Shown one piece after another: positions 11,375 to 21,871 of a stretch of DNA of 64,000 nt (the stretch's first letter is position 1; every line of letters starts with the position of its first letter). The notes beneath the pieces are model-generated. The model worked only from the letters and a program-made list of their open reading frames with translations. It made no database searches and was not told the DNA's origin. The stretch spans positions 24,198,713-24,262,712 of the forward strand of contig OZ020616.1 of the NCBI GenBank assembly GCA_963971575.1, in the 5' to 3' direction. The DNA comes from Liopterus haemorrhoidalis. Its lineage: Eukaryota; Arthropoda; Insecta; Coleoptera; Dytiscidae. The translations under genes were made by a program, and so were the position numbers.

Positions 11375-11769
11375 CGTGAATATTATTTAATAACTTAAAT
11401 TTGTTAAAACAGTGTTAAAATTTGTTTACAGCTGTCAAAGATGTGTTATCTAACCAAAAAGTTACGAAAAGGGCACGCTCGCTTCTACAGCTCGGAAGCA
11501 ATGACCCTTATCAACTTTTCTAATTTAATACATCACTCTCACTATGACACTACGCATTATTTTCAAATTTTGCACTTAAATAATCACTTTTTACCACTTG
11601 ACAGTTATTTATGCAATTCTATTCTCACGTAGCAAAAGCCTACTGACAGAACAATTACAAAATTATTATTTATTTATTTTTTTGTTACATGCAGCGCTTG
11701 CTATATAGACATTTCATTTTTGTTTATGATAACTTGATCCAAAACATATACAAATAACAAAACATTTTT
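11375..11769. other. No gene recognised; 5' region of I-like element
   Basis: AT-rich, divergently placed between the minus-strand ORF1 start and the plus-strand I-like fragment. The sequence upstream of the ORF1 ATG could be the 5' UTR of the minus-strand element, but I see no defined promoter motif. Confidence 0.4.
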
Positions 11770-14664
11770 TTTGCGGAATCATTCTCTCATGAGGATATTC
11801 CGATCTTGACCGTAGACGAGAAGGTGAATCATTTCACGGACTCCATCACAAGCGCGGCTAAAAACAGCATATCGCTGTCATCTATTCAGCCCCGTAGAGT
11901 TCCCGTTCCCTGGTGGAACGAGGAATGCGACTTGGCGCTACGTGAAAGGAGACACCTCTTCAATACATTCCGTCGTTGTCCAACAGAGGAAAACATGATA
12001 GCCTTTCAGCGAGCGAAAGCTCGCGCTAAGAGGATTGTGAAAGAAAGCAAGCGCGAATCATGGCGCAAATACGTGTCCACCGTTACAGTTGCCACTCCAG
12101 TGGCCAAAGTTTGGGAGTAGGTCCGGAAAATATCCGGCCTAAATACAACTACAGCCATTTCTGGCTTATCGGTAAATGGTAACGTAGTTACCTCAGCGGT
12201 CGAAATTGCTAACACTTTGGCATCTAATTTTGCGTTCAATTCTAGCTCAGAACATTATCCAGCCGAGTTTCTAACTCGTAAAGCAGGGCTTGAATCTATA
12301 CCTCTTAATTTCTTCTCCAGAAATGACGAGGTGTACAACCTGCTTTTCTCTCGTGAAGAGCTAGATAGCGCGATGTCAAAGTGTAAGGATAGCTCTCCTG
12401 GTCCAGATGCGATACATTATCGTATGATCCGAAATCTTCCGGAATCATCTAAGTCTAGGCTTTTGAATGTCTATAATAAGATATGGACTGAGGGCAAGTG
12501 CCCGACCAAATGGAAGGAATCGCATATAATTCCAATCCTTAAAGTTGAGAAGGATAAACGCTTGCCCTCTAGCTATAGACCTATATCGCTGAACTGTTGT
12601 CTCTGCAAACTCTTGGAGCGAATGATCCGCAAGCGTCTGATTTGGTTTTTAGATTCGACTTGCTGGCCAACACACAGTACGGGTTTCGCTGTCATCGCTC
12701 AACAGCAGTTCATCTGGTCAGACTAGAGACAGCTATCAGGAATGCTTTCGTTGAAAACAAACACCTGGTAGCTGTGTTTTTCGATATTGAGAAAGTGTAT
12801 GACACTGCATGGATATATGGAATTCTCCGTACTCTGTATTCCTGGGGGTCTCCCAGACGCTTGATGTTCTTTATAAAAGACGTCATGTCGAACCGGTGCT
12901 TCAGAGTGCGGATCGGAAATACCCTGCCACAAATGTTCGCACTGGACAATGGGGTCCTACAGGACTCCATACTGGGCGTTACGCTATTTGCGATTGCCAT
13001 TAAAGGTACCGCTTCATGTATTTGGTTACCTGTACAGTGTTCGATATTTTTCGACGACTTTGGTATCATTGTCGCCGGACAAATGACTAGTACAATCGAA
13101 GGTCAGCTTCAGCTGACCATCAATCGTCTCGATACATGGGCAACCGAAAGTGGCTTCAAATTCGCGACCAGCAAAACTGTGTGTGTCCATTTTTGTTGGA
13201 AAAGAGGTGTCCATCCCAACCCTACACTCACACTGAATGCAGCACTTACCGATACAACCCTTTACCGATACAGCCAGATTTCTGGGTCTCGTTTTTGACT
13301 CTTGTCTTACTTGGCGGTCAGACTTCTTGTCCGTCAGGAAAAAATGCCTGAAGTCACTCAATTTGTTGCGTGTCCTCAATCCTAAGACATGGGGTGCAGA
13401 CCGTTGGGGTGCGTCATGTTACGTTTATATTGTTCTCTAGTGCGCTCTAAGCTGGACTATGGATGTCTAGCTTTTGGGTTAGCTAAACACCGAGAGACAC
13501 GAATTCTTGACACTGTACATCACACTGAGGTTAGATTGGCCACAGGTGCATTTCGCACCAGCCCAATACCAAGCCTGCTATGTGAGGTAGGCGAACCGTC
13601 ACTGTACAATCGTCATAAAATTCTATCCCTGCGATATACGGCTGCATACAGTGCGAATCCACATCATCCCGCGTATGACCCTATTCTACAAAATATACAT
13701 ACAGAGACCTATGACAGAATACCAAGAACCAATAGGCCTTTTAGTCTGAGGACTTTCGACATTTTGAGTTATGTTGATTTTAATATGCCCGAAATGGCAA
13801 GTTACGTTTTGTGTGCGTCCGCTTGTGAATCTCACATTAACTAGGTTTGATAAATATAATACGTTGCATATCGAATACCGGGTTCGAGGATACTGTCATT
13901 TTTACTGACGGATCAAAATCCGGAGCCAGGGCTGTGTGTGCGTTCGTTGTTTTGAATCCACGCCAACAGTTTCAGTACCGTCTACACTCCATAACGAGTG
14001 TTTACACTGCTGAATTGTACGCTATTTTCAAAGTCGGTCAAGTGTTATTTTGACGGACTCACTGAGAGCTCTGAACAGTATCCAAGATCCAGATCCAGTG
14101 CACCCTCTTGTACTAAAGATCCGGTTGTTACTCCACAAGCTTAATGCTCAGAATGTGAGGGTAGAGCCGTTTTGGCTCCCTGTACATGTTGGTATTAAAG
14201 GCAATGAAGCGACTGATGAAGCTGCAAACACCACCTCCTGCACACCTATGATTGGTGTGAGTTTAATATTTCCAGATGACGCAAAGAGTCATCTGAAACA
14301 TCTGGTTTTGCCATGTAGCAACATGAGTGGAACAGCATACAGAATGTTAAGTTGAGCCAGATTAAAGGAGACGTTAAACCATGGGGTTCTTCCTGAAAGA
14401 TTAACCGCAGGAAGGCAACCGCCATAACACGCTTCCGTATAGACCACTGTTGGTGGACCCATGGGCACCTCCTTCGAGGTGAAAAGTCTGCTATGTGTGA
14501 GATTTGTAACACAAATTGATCTGTGTTACACATTTTAACTGAATTTGTTCAGTTCGAGGATGTCAGGGATAGGTTGGGCCTGTGCTATGACCTGTCAGTT
14601 GCTTTAGGTGACGACAAAGTACTTATAGACAGGCTGATACTCTTCCTGAGGAAATCGAACTTAC
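11770..14664 (+). pseudogene. I-like ORF2: RT and RNase H
   Basis: The linker has VPWWNEECDLALRERR near 11,900. RT motifs follow: SSPGPDAIHYRMI near 12,395, PSSYRPISLNCCLCKLLE near 12,570, then after a frameshift ANTQYGFRCHRSTAVHL near 12,670, AVFFDIEKVYDTAW near 12,775, and SIFFDDFGIIVAG near 13,045, so the DD pair is kept. RNase H starts near 13,890 with IFTDGSKSGARAV, then YTAELYAI near 14,010; after another frame change come LTDSLRALNSI and WLPVHVGIKGNEATDEA near 14,180. All RNase H acidic positions are therefore readable. At least three frameshifts prevent translation as one protein. Confidence 0.85.
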
Positions 14665-14978
14665 TGTTTTATGTTTGAGGTCTTGCACCTTTTTTTAATG
14701 TGTTTTATTATTTACTTGTGATATTTGATGGTAATTGGCTCTTTTACAGCCTCTTACCATCACCCTGCGTCTCTTCAGTTTTTCGAATTTATTTTATTTA
14801 TTTGTATTTGTCCGTATAAGGTTAATTCTATTGACTATGCGTATTTTTAATGGTTTTATTTATTTATTTATTGTTTAATTTATTGCTTATAATAGGTTAT
14901 GCAGTCATTTAGATGGGCTGCGTTAGGCGCAAATAGCCTTCGTTGCTGTGCGTCAAAAATTTTAACTAACTAACTTAC
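11770..14978 (+). mobile_element. 5'-truncated I-like non-LTR element with RNase H
   Basis: Begins abruptly inside the linker between endonuclease and RT at about 11,770 and ends at TTTTAACTAACTAACTTA near 14,965-14,978. A short TAAC tandem tail of this sort is typical of I/LOA-type elements. RT is followed by RNase H in the same element, which restricts the clade to the I group and relatives. A 3' UTR of about 300 bases precedes the tail. Orientation is opposite to the I-like ORF1 at 10-11.4 kb, so it is a separate insertion or the element was inverted. Confidence 0.78.
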
Positions 14979-14984
14979 CAACAT

Positions 14985-15690
14985 ATTCATCAACTCTATT
15001 CTTAGGTCTTCTCTCTTCATTTATTAGTCGAGCTGTTAGATTCGTCAAAGTTTTTAAATTGTTTCTGTGGATTCCCAGGCACTAATTAAATATTTATATT
15101 TATCTGGAAGAGTTGATAATATTTTGGAAATTAGCATATCGTCACTAATTTCATTATTCACTGCTTTCAATCTGTATTCTAAATTTTCAAGTTTACTTAT
15201 TCTTCACTTATACCTATATGCAAGACAATATAAGTAGACTTAAGTATATATAATATCTTTGCAATTGTTTTGCAATGGTCCAATATTAATGCGGACACCG
15301 TTATTTTGAATGTTTGCAATTGCTGATAGTACTAGGCTAGAATAGTAAAATATAATGTGCATTAGTATCAAAAAGATATAATACTTCATGAGTATATAAA
15401 ATATATTCGGACGTTTCGGAAACTGCTCAACAATCTGTTTCCGTCTTCAGCGATCACTTCTCGTGATCACTTCTCGTGCGTTATCTCTCTCATATATAGT
15501 ACACAATTTTTTAAACATTTCTTTGGCTAAAGTGCAGCTTAAAATATGCATAAGAGATATTTTATCCGTTTCCGTTATAATCAGTTTTTGTGCTTTTGCA
15601 TCCTTTTTCATATATTCAATTTGGGATTTTTCGTAATATTTTTCTATACCTTTCACTACATCATGTAAAGCTTCCGCTTTAAATATTATT
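14985..15690 (-). pseudogene. Copia-like gag fragment (UBN2-type)
   Basis: Minus-strand remnant of a Ty1/copia gag. ALHDVVKGIEKYYEKSQ near 15,670 leads into AKAQKLIITETDKISLM and AKEMFKKLCTIYERDN (to about 15,486), the typical UBN2 capsid pattern. Downstream pieces are LTARLINEERRPKNRVDEY near 15,030 and LISKILSTLPDKYKYLISAW near 15,130; the first lies after the second in the element's frame, so order and frame are disturbed. About 200 bases between 15,200 and 15,452 are unrelated and include a hammerhead-like core. No pol is present nearby. Confidence 0.72.
15413..15450 (-). ncRNA. Hammerhead ribozyme-like core, PLE/SINE type
   Basis: On the minus strand the order is CTGAAGA, CGGAAAC, a loop of about 10, GTTTCC, GAAAC. 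This fits the conserved CUGANGA box, a 6-7 bp stem II and the GAAA box of hammerhead ribozymes. Stem I and III partners and the cleavage triplet are not clear to me. Such minimal hammerheads occur in Penelope-like elements and some SINEs. The motif sits inside the Copia gag fragment, so it probably marks a small inserted element. Confidence 0.5.
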
Positions 15691-16000
15691 GTTATTTGAA
15701 ATTTCCAAATTTAATAATTCTTTCAACTTTTCAATTTTAGTGAATTTTTCTTGAGTATTTGACTTATTAATTAATTAATTTCTAGGTCTTTTTACTTTAG
15801 TTCCTTCTCTGGGCCCATAACCTGTTAGAAGATTACTTTGGTATATGATATTTTATAATACAATATAATATTTTAATAAACTATTAACAAAAAACATTTT
15901 TAATTACACTTTTTTTATTCTTTTTATTAATTTCAATAACTATAAATACCCAATCAGTGTCAAAATAGATTAATAATAATTCTACTTCTTCTTCTTTTTT
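15690..16000. other. AT-rich, no gene recognised
   Basis: Very AT-rich sequence with short homopolymer runs. No coding or repeat family is recognised. Confidence 0.5.
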
Positions 16001-16012
16001 GGGCACTATCAG

Positions 16013-16169
16013 TCAGGTTGACTATTGGCCTCACTCACATAAGCCCTCCATCTCGATATATTCATTGTCAAGTCTTGCCAAGTACCCTGTATACCAATAC
16101 TTGTTAGATCCTCGGTTAGCTGATCTCTCCATTTCTTGCGAGGTCTTCCCACTGGTCGACGATTCATAA
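16013..16169 (-). pseudogene. C-terminal tail of a non-LTR RT (RTE-type)
   Basis: Minus-strand frame of about 50 codons ending at a stop at 16,013. It contains RRPVGRPRKKWRDQLTEDL and later TWQDLTMNISRWRAYVSEA, the basic GRPRKRW...D...W...DR.RWR pattern at the C-terminus of many RTE-like endonuclease-RT proteins. No RT core is found upstream, so it is a short severed 3' piece. Confidence 0.72.
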
Positions 16170-16249
16170 TTAGATAAATTATTTATATTTCAACATTACA
16201 AAAGCATGTCCAGGGATGATAAGCATTAGAACGAAGACTTGAACAAAAT

Positions 16250-16789
16250 CCAATTCGCTATGAATAGCACGACCAATAAAACAACAAAGAATAGTCCGAA
16301 CGAGTTATTATTCGGATACCATCCGAGAAATGTTTTGCAGAATATAGTCATTTTAACCTTGGAAAAGAACGAAAACCAGAGTAGATAGATTTAGAGTAAT
16401 TGCGAAGTGTAGTATTAGAAAATATACAAGCAAAACGGAAGAGACAGAAAGAGTGGTTTGGTGAGAGACACAAACCGCAGAGATAGTACAAAGCGAACGA
16501 CCTAGTGTTGGTCAAGCGAGGAGCAGCAGCCACGGAGCAGCCCAAGAAATTGGCTCCGAAATATAAAGGACCCTACCTAATATCCGAGATCCTTCCTAAT
16601 GACCGATATGTCCTAACCGATGTACCTGGTGCCCAACGTACCCAACGTACATTTCTTTCAATATTTGCGTGTGATCGAATGAAGCCAAGGTGTTCTCCAT
16701 CCAGTCCATACGAGAGCGATAGCGAAGGTTCCGAAGATAGCGGCACCAAGACGGCGCCGAGGATAGCGAGGCCGACTGTCAGATTCTGA
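16250..16789 (+). pseudogene. Gypsy integrase C-terminal fragment
   Basis: Two pieces on the plus strand. NSPNELLFGYHPRNVLQN near 16,290-16,345 matches the end of the Gypsy integrase core. The open frame from 16,505 has the C-terminal domain, KLAPKYKGPYLISEILPNDR then VLTDVPG and FACDRMKP, followed by an acidic serine-rich tail and a stop at 16,789. Stops and a frame change lie between. It comes from a Gypsy lineage other than the errantivirus at 42 kb. No LTR is recognised. Confidence 0.8.
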
Positions 16790-17289
16790 CCAATACGCCC
16801 CTAACCAGTGGCGGCTCGTCAGGAGAGGCAAGGGAGGCACAGCCTCCCTACTGTTCATAATAAATCAAAAATATAATATCATAATTGTCTTCTTGGTTTT
16901 TGTTCAAAAGTAACAAAATTAATGGTTATTAATTTAGTTTTTTCAAGTGTTCCTATTTATGCACAGATATAAAGTACAAATATATTAAAATGAACACGAC
17001 CAGTGTGCGTCGAATGGTTTGGAATTTGCAATGGGCATGTTTCTTAATTCAGCGCTAGATCTAGCGCGTAAAGCACAAATCTAGCAAACCGTTCCTTAAT
17101 TCAGCGTAAAATTCTAGCAGGCTGTTTTTTATTACAGCACTAAATGTCCGCTAGGTACTAACGCTAGACAACGAATCTAGCGGTTAATAAGGCTGCACAA
17201 TTGGACATTTGACGTAATAGTTTTCTGCTGTCACGCCCTGTTTATCTCAAATTTGTAAACGAGTATATGGCAATTCCTAACAATAATTT
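16790..17289. other. No gene; possible DNA-transposon ends
   Basis: From 16,806 the sequence reads CAGTGGCGGCTCGTCAGG and then a short palindrome GGGAGGCACAGCCTCCC, resembling a hAT-type terminus (low confidence). Between 17,040 and 17,200 there are several copies of a CTAGCG-type motif after TTAATTCAGCG, possibly the left end of the Harbinger element. Confidence 0.35.
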
Positions 17290-17307
17290 GGTAAAAAAGT
17301 TAAAATT

Positions 17308-17652
17308 CGGTTTATTGTTTCAAAAATTATTTAATGTATTGATACGTATTTCGACTTACAAAGTCATCTTCAGAATAAATAAATTACATACGTAACTGTA
17401 CTATATACCAACAGTTAGGTACAACAAACAAGATAATAAAGGGAAAACCTAAAGGATTAAAAAGGTGTTAGAAGCGGAGAACTAATGAGTTCTAGTTGTT
17501 CATTCATTAAATTTTTGTTCTTAGAAATAGCCTTTTTAATCTCAAATGCTTCTAACAGACTCTAAGATGCTCTAAGATGAACAGGCTCTAAGATGACTTT
17601 GTAAGTCGAAATACGTATCAATACATTAAATAATTTTTGAAACAATAAACCG
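17308..17652. repeat. Perfect 63-bp inverted repeat around a PLE endonuclease tail
   Basis: 17,308-17,370 and 17,590-17,652 are exact reverse complements over 63 bases. The 219-base spacer on the minus strand encodes EAFEIKKAISKNKNLMNEQ, a match to the C-terminus of Penelope-like GIY-YIG proteins, and then a stop. The arms would be the pLTR-type repeats of a PLE, one in each orientation. A perfect match suggests recent formation or gene conversion. Confidence 0.7.
17349..17373 (-). ncRNA. Hammerhead ribozyme-like core in PLE repeat
   Basis: Minus strand: CTGAAGA, then U, GACTT, TGT, AAGTC, GAAA. This gives the CUGANGA box, a 5-bp stem II with a 3-base loop and the GAAA box. It lies just past the PLE endonuclease tail, where PLE hammerheads are known to sit. 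The opposite arm carries CTCTAAGA in place of CTGAAGA and so has lost a core base. Confidence 0.5.
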
Positions 17653-17689
17653 AGTATTTTTATTTTAACTTTCTTAAAATGTTTCAACG

Positions 17690-18416
17690 AGTGCCTTCAA
17701 CTAATTCAATTAATATTAATAATTTGGTATTGTACACGCTTCAGTATAACGGTACACTCATGACGGTGAATGTCGATAAAGGAACATGCAACGAATTAAA
17801 TACAGGTAAGTTCTTAAATGATACATTAATATTTAATAATTATAATTAATATATGAATATTTAAGATCCCGATAAAAGGCACATATATGCTAATCATTGC
17901 TACAATCTTCAACATGGAAATACTCGTATCAGTGAAAACCAACGAACTGATTTAAATTTAATATATGATTTACCAATGCCATAAGACGATGAAGATCATG
18001 ATGTTACAAATCAGCAAAATGATTTTAAATGGACTAACAATAATGTCAAATTATTGGCTGAAATACGGTAATATTCATATTAAACCAATCTTAGATAAAG
18101 AATACAGATAGTTATTACTCAATTTCAGATTAAACCGTGAACCAGATTTCTTAAAACCAAGATGCAAAAAGAAGAAGTTATGGCAGCAGGTAGCTGACGA
18201 GTTCAACATCATTTCTAAGACTTCTAAACTCCAAACAAAAGTTCTTCTGGAAGCGGATCAATAAACAGGGAATATTTTGAAATCTTTGACAGAATTTTGG
18301 GATATAAAGCTTCCAGTTGTCAACCAACAGAGAGCTTAGTGGATACAATAACTGATGGTTCCTATTTATCACCAACAGCAACAGTACATACACCAACACC
18401 AACGTAAGTAGCTGAA
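17690..18416 (+). pseudogene. PIF/Harbinger Myb/SANT-like accessory protein
   Basis: A three-exon gene is readable on the plus strand. Exon 1 ends at 17,805, intron 17,806-17,865 (GTAAG...AAG), exon 2 ends at 18,067, intron 18,068-18,128 (GTAAT...TTTCAG). Across the second intron the protein reads FKWTNNNVKLLAEIR, then LNREPDFLKPRCKKKKLW, the trihelix/Myb-SANT DNA-binding pattern of the Harbinger accessory protein, which brings transposase to the element ends. Damage: an in-frame TAA after LPMP in exon 2, and a frameshift near 18,250 after which GYKASSCQPTESLVDTITDG continues. It is divergent from the transposase on the minus strand, the usual Harbinger layout. Confidence 0.75.
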
Positions 18417-18661
18417 ATTGATGAGGACATTGCAACAAGTATATCACCTAATGTTTCCCAAACGAAACCGAAAAAGAAAAAAAAACACTCAAAATGGGGG
18501 AATATTTATATAGAAAAACAAAAGAGAAGAAGAAAAATTAAAGAATAAACGTGAAAATGAGAAGTTACGTTGGGAAAAAAAGTAGAACTGAAAGAAAAGG
18601 AAATCAATGCACTCCTTGCATTGGGCAATGCTCTTGGTAATAAATGAAATGAATTGAAATT

Positions 18662-19606
18662 TCAATTATAAAATTTATTTTTGCTAAATGCTTGTTCAAT
18701 TATTTCATCCATAAGTTTATTTCTGAAATTACGCGCATTCGGAGTGCCACTGTGTTCATTATCTTCTTCATTTTCTGTGCTATTTTCTATTACAGTTTCA
18801 CAGTCGTCATAATTTACACCACCTCTAATTGATACATTTTGAAGTACACAGCAAGATAGTATCACATATTTTATCGTGGGAATATTTGTAGATTCTATAC
18901 ACTTTAATCTTCTAAACTGACCTTTTAATCTACCAAAAGCTTGTTCAATTACTACTCGAGTACTGCTCAATTTCTGACTAAATTTTCTTTGCTTTCTTAA
19001 AAGGTGCCCATTGTCCCTAAATGGCACGATTAAATTAATTGATATTGGATACCCTGAGTCTCCAAGAAGGTAAGTATTGGGTGGAAACTTAAGTGAACAA
19101 TTTTCAAGTCCTTATAATATTCCACAGTTAGCCCAAACTCGTGCATCAGTGGAAGAGCCAGGCCAACCACAAAATACATTTAATAATTCCTGTTTTGCAT
19201 TACATATCCCTTTACGATTATAATAGGAATTTTCATTTTCGGAGCCCAATATTTTGATGTGTGTGCCATCAATACAACCTATGACACCTGAAAAGATAGA
19301 AAAGTCTCTACATATTTTATATTACTCAATACATCATTACCAGGAAAGATTTTTCTTCCTCTCAGAGTATTGAACTCTGAAACATTTTTTAGAATGTCTT
19401 CCTCTGTCGTGGGCCATGAAATAAAATATTTTGCTTTTGAATATAATATGTGGCATATTTTTATAAATAATCTATACGCATGTACTTTATTGAAACCAAA
19501 TCGATCTCCAATTGAACGAAAACTCTCTAAGGGAGCTTAAGTCCAAATTGTCAACAATAAAGCGTCTTGTAATGATGTAGAAGGTTTGCCAGGCTTAGTA
19601 GGAGTG
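18662..19606 (-). pseudogene. PIF/Harbinger transposase (DDE_4)
   Basis: Two exons on the minus strand, with a 53-base intron at 19,288-19,340 that has clean GT...CAG borders. Exon 1 carries APLESFRSIGDRFGFNKVHA and ISWPTTEED. Exon 2 begins VIGCIDGTHIKILG (first D), then WPGSSTDARVW, LLGDSGYP (second D) and VVIEQAFGRLKGQFRRLK (the E), so the catalytic triad is complete. Two in-frame stops (after LLLTIWT near 19,545 and after ANCGIL near 19,120) inactivate it. The C-terminus ends NKFYN and a stop at 18,662. It would cut and paste the element, typically at 3-bp targets. Confidence 0.88.
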
Positions 19607-19674
19607 CCAAGGTATGTTGGAGTTTCTCGACGAATTTAAAATTCAAAATAAAACCAATAGCTTGTATATTCGTC

Positions 19675-19960
19675 AAATTTATTAAACTTTACACTAACAT
19701 ACCAATAAACCTGGCATTAAAAATTATTGAGAAAGAGTGGGATATTTTATATGAACATACTGCCATGACAAAATCGGAATTTTTAGCTGGTGCACAATTC
19801 TGCCTTAACAACACCTATTTTGACTTCCTGCACATTTTTAATGATTTTCATCCGAGACTACGGTTTACGGTAGAGTCAGAAGAAAATGGGGAGTTTGCCT
19901 TCTTAGATGTCAGGTTAGTAAGATCGGAAAATGACAATGCACAAAACGTCTCTGTAATTG
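19675..19960 (+). pseudogene. Penelope-like RT fragment with catalytic core deleted
   Basis: Reads LYTNIPINLALKII near 19,690, then FLAGAQFCLNNTYF, and immediately FLHIFNDFHPRLRFTVE followed by FAFLDVRLVRSENDN. In a full PLE RT these blocks are separated by the region with the G-x-PMGS motif and the catalytic aspartates. That whole core is missing here, so this is an internally deleted copy. It abuts the Harbinger transposase start. Confidence 0.72.
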
Positions 19961-20039
19961 TTTTAATTACTGTGTTTTTAATAAATTTGACGAATATACA
20001 AGGTGGTTTTATTTATATATATATATATATATTTGACCT

Positions 20040-20303
20040 TTGGTCTGTTTTTTAATAATGAAAAACAGACACATGAAAAAGTTTTCTTGTATACAACAGC
20101 AGAACAAACCACCCATACAAATTCAAGACAATTGGATTAAAAACATTAGTAGCACTGTTCTTCCAACAAACGTGAACTTATGTCTAAGCCTGGGCCCAAA
20201 ATTTAATTTTGAACCACCCACACTTAAACAATCTACAGTACACAACATAATTAAATGCACAGAAACAGCCATCCATCAATATAATATTGAAGACGGTCAA
20301 TAA
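20040..20303 (+). pseudogene. Penelope-like RT N-terminal fragment
   Basis: An 87-codon open frame with NWIKNISSTVLPTNVNLCL and LSLGPKFNFEPP, the conserved N-terminal block of PLE reverse transcriptases, ending at a stop. It lies downstream of a piece that belongs after it in the protein, so it comes from a second copy or a rearrangement. Confidence 0.7.
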
Positions 20304-20520
20304 TTGAGAGATTCTTATCTAAGGAGCCCTGTTCGATTTCAAAATAATCCAACAGGTATCTTTTACCTTGCGTATTTTCTGAATGGAAAATTTAAAAATT
20401 ATTAATAGACCAAGTATGATAGTTATTTGATAAGTGTAGTCAACTTTTATTGACCACTGCTTTTTTGGCTTTCCGATCCCCTCGGCATTCCTCTCAAATA
20501 TTTACAAAATATTTTTTTTC

Positions 20521-20682
20521 GATTAATTGATCATTCGATGAATTGATCATTCGATGAATTGATTTTCGATGAATTGATTTTCGATGAATTGATTTTCGAT
20601 GAATTGATTTTCGATGAACTGATTTTCGATGAATTGATATTCGATGAATTGATTTTCGATGAATTGATTTTCGATGAACTCG
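20521..20682. repeat. 15-bp minisatellite in PLE
   Basis: About ten copies of TTGATTTTCGATGAA with a few substitutions. A 15-base period keeps the frame open on both strands, giving FDELI repeats on plus and HRKSI repeats on minus. These are by-products of the repeat and not real proteins. Confidence 0.9.
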
Positions 20683-20960
20683 TTGGTTACCCATTGATAC
20701 GTTCACGGGACAATTCTATCATCACTGATTGGTACCAAAAAAGTACCCACAGTTGGCGCTATTTAAATTATTTATCTAACCACCCTATGCCATTAAAAAT
20801 TAACACCGTCAACAATGTGTTGGATAGAGCAATAAAGTTGTCCCATCCTAAATACAGGACTAAAAATCTTCAAATAGTTAAAAGAGAATTTAAAATCAAC
20901 AATTACCCTTCAAATCTCATTAATAATTGTATCAAAAAAAAGAATATGGGCAGCCTATAA
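20683..20960 (+). pseudogene. Penelope-like RT C-terminal part
   Basis: Reads IITDWYQKSTHSWRYLNY, then the N-HP motif, RAIKLSHPKY and FKINNYPSNLINNCI, the RT thumb and linker of PLEs. The frame ends at 20,960 and decayed linker sequence runs to the endonuclease at 21,131. The minisatellite directly upstream replaces the FLDV block expected there. Confidence 0.78.
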
Positions 20961-21130
20961 CACAAACCTAACTAATAATATTTCCAATTCTAACAACTAC
21001 CTTAGTTTCCTATATTATAATACTCAATTACTGCACTATAAAAAAATTCAAAACATTTGATATTAAGTTAGCCTTCAGCTCCGATAACAATAACAACCGT
21101 AATTTTTCTAAACTTAAAGAAATAGTGTAA

Positions 21131-21478
21131 GAGTGTAATAAAAGCTACATAGGAACGACACAAAAAATTTAAAAAAAACGCATTTACCAGCACAAAAGTG
21201 ACGTTAGATTGAAACCAAATTGTACAGCTTTAGCGGTACATACTAATAAGACAGGTCATATTTTTAATGATGAGATTGTCAAAATTCTTGATAAGGAAAG
21301 CCAATTTCATAAAAGAATGATCTCAGAGATGCTGCACATCCATTCCTTCAAAGACAAATGTGTTAACAAGAAAACAGACACGGTCGGGTTAGATAAAGCA
21401 TATTTTAAACTGATTTCTTATACATCAGCTGTTGTTATTTTCTTGTTACATTTGGTCTTTAGCTTATCAGCATTGTGA
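21131..21478 (+). pseudogene. Penelope-like GIY-YIG endonuclease
   Basis: Begins with CNKSYIGTTQKI (the YIG half), then, after a stop and a slip near 21,170, RIYQHKSDVRLKPNCTALAVH, HIFNDEIVKIL and KRMISEMLHIH, which carry the H and E positions of the family. The frame then runs to a hydrophobic C-terminus. It would nick target DNA to prime reverse transcription. Confidence 0.75.
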
Positions 21479-21871
21479 CGTCTGACTGTCTAGGTGTTAT
21501 GTCAGTAACGGGCTTGCCTGCTTCGATACAACATATCGTACTTCCACGTATGTCAAGTGGTCTAGCTATAGAAATGTTTAGAAGTTTTTATATCTTGGTT
21601 AATTAATTTTAGGTAAGTCTGTCCAGTTAAGAACACTTCCTTCTTAGTCACATAATTTATTTTATTTATTTATTTATTTATTTATTCTGAAGAGTTGTAA
21701 ACGGGACTAGCCCAACACAGCAACTACATTATAATACAATATACAATATTTAAAGTGTTAAACAAAGTATAAGTAAAACAAGAAGAGAAAAGTGATTGAC
21801 TAACAGTCAATAAAATGAAAAAAATTGATAAATTAAGATTAAAATTAAAATGAAATACTTTAAATGAAAAA

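Noticed and set aside
12710..13379. Minus-strand frames opposite the I-like RT
   Set aside because: Shadows of the plus-strand RT, with no independent motif.
20494..20706. Open frames made of FDELI or HRKSI repeats
   Set aside because: They are products of the 15-bp minisatellite, open on both strands, without other sequence support.
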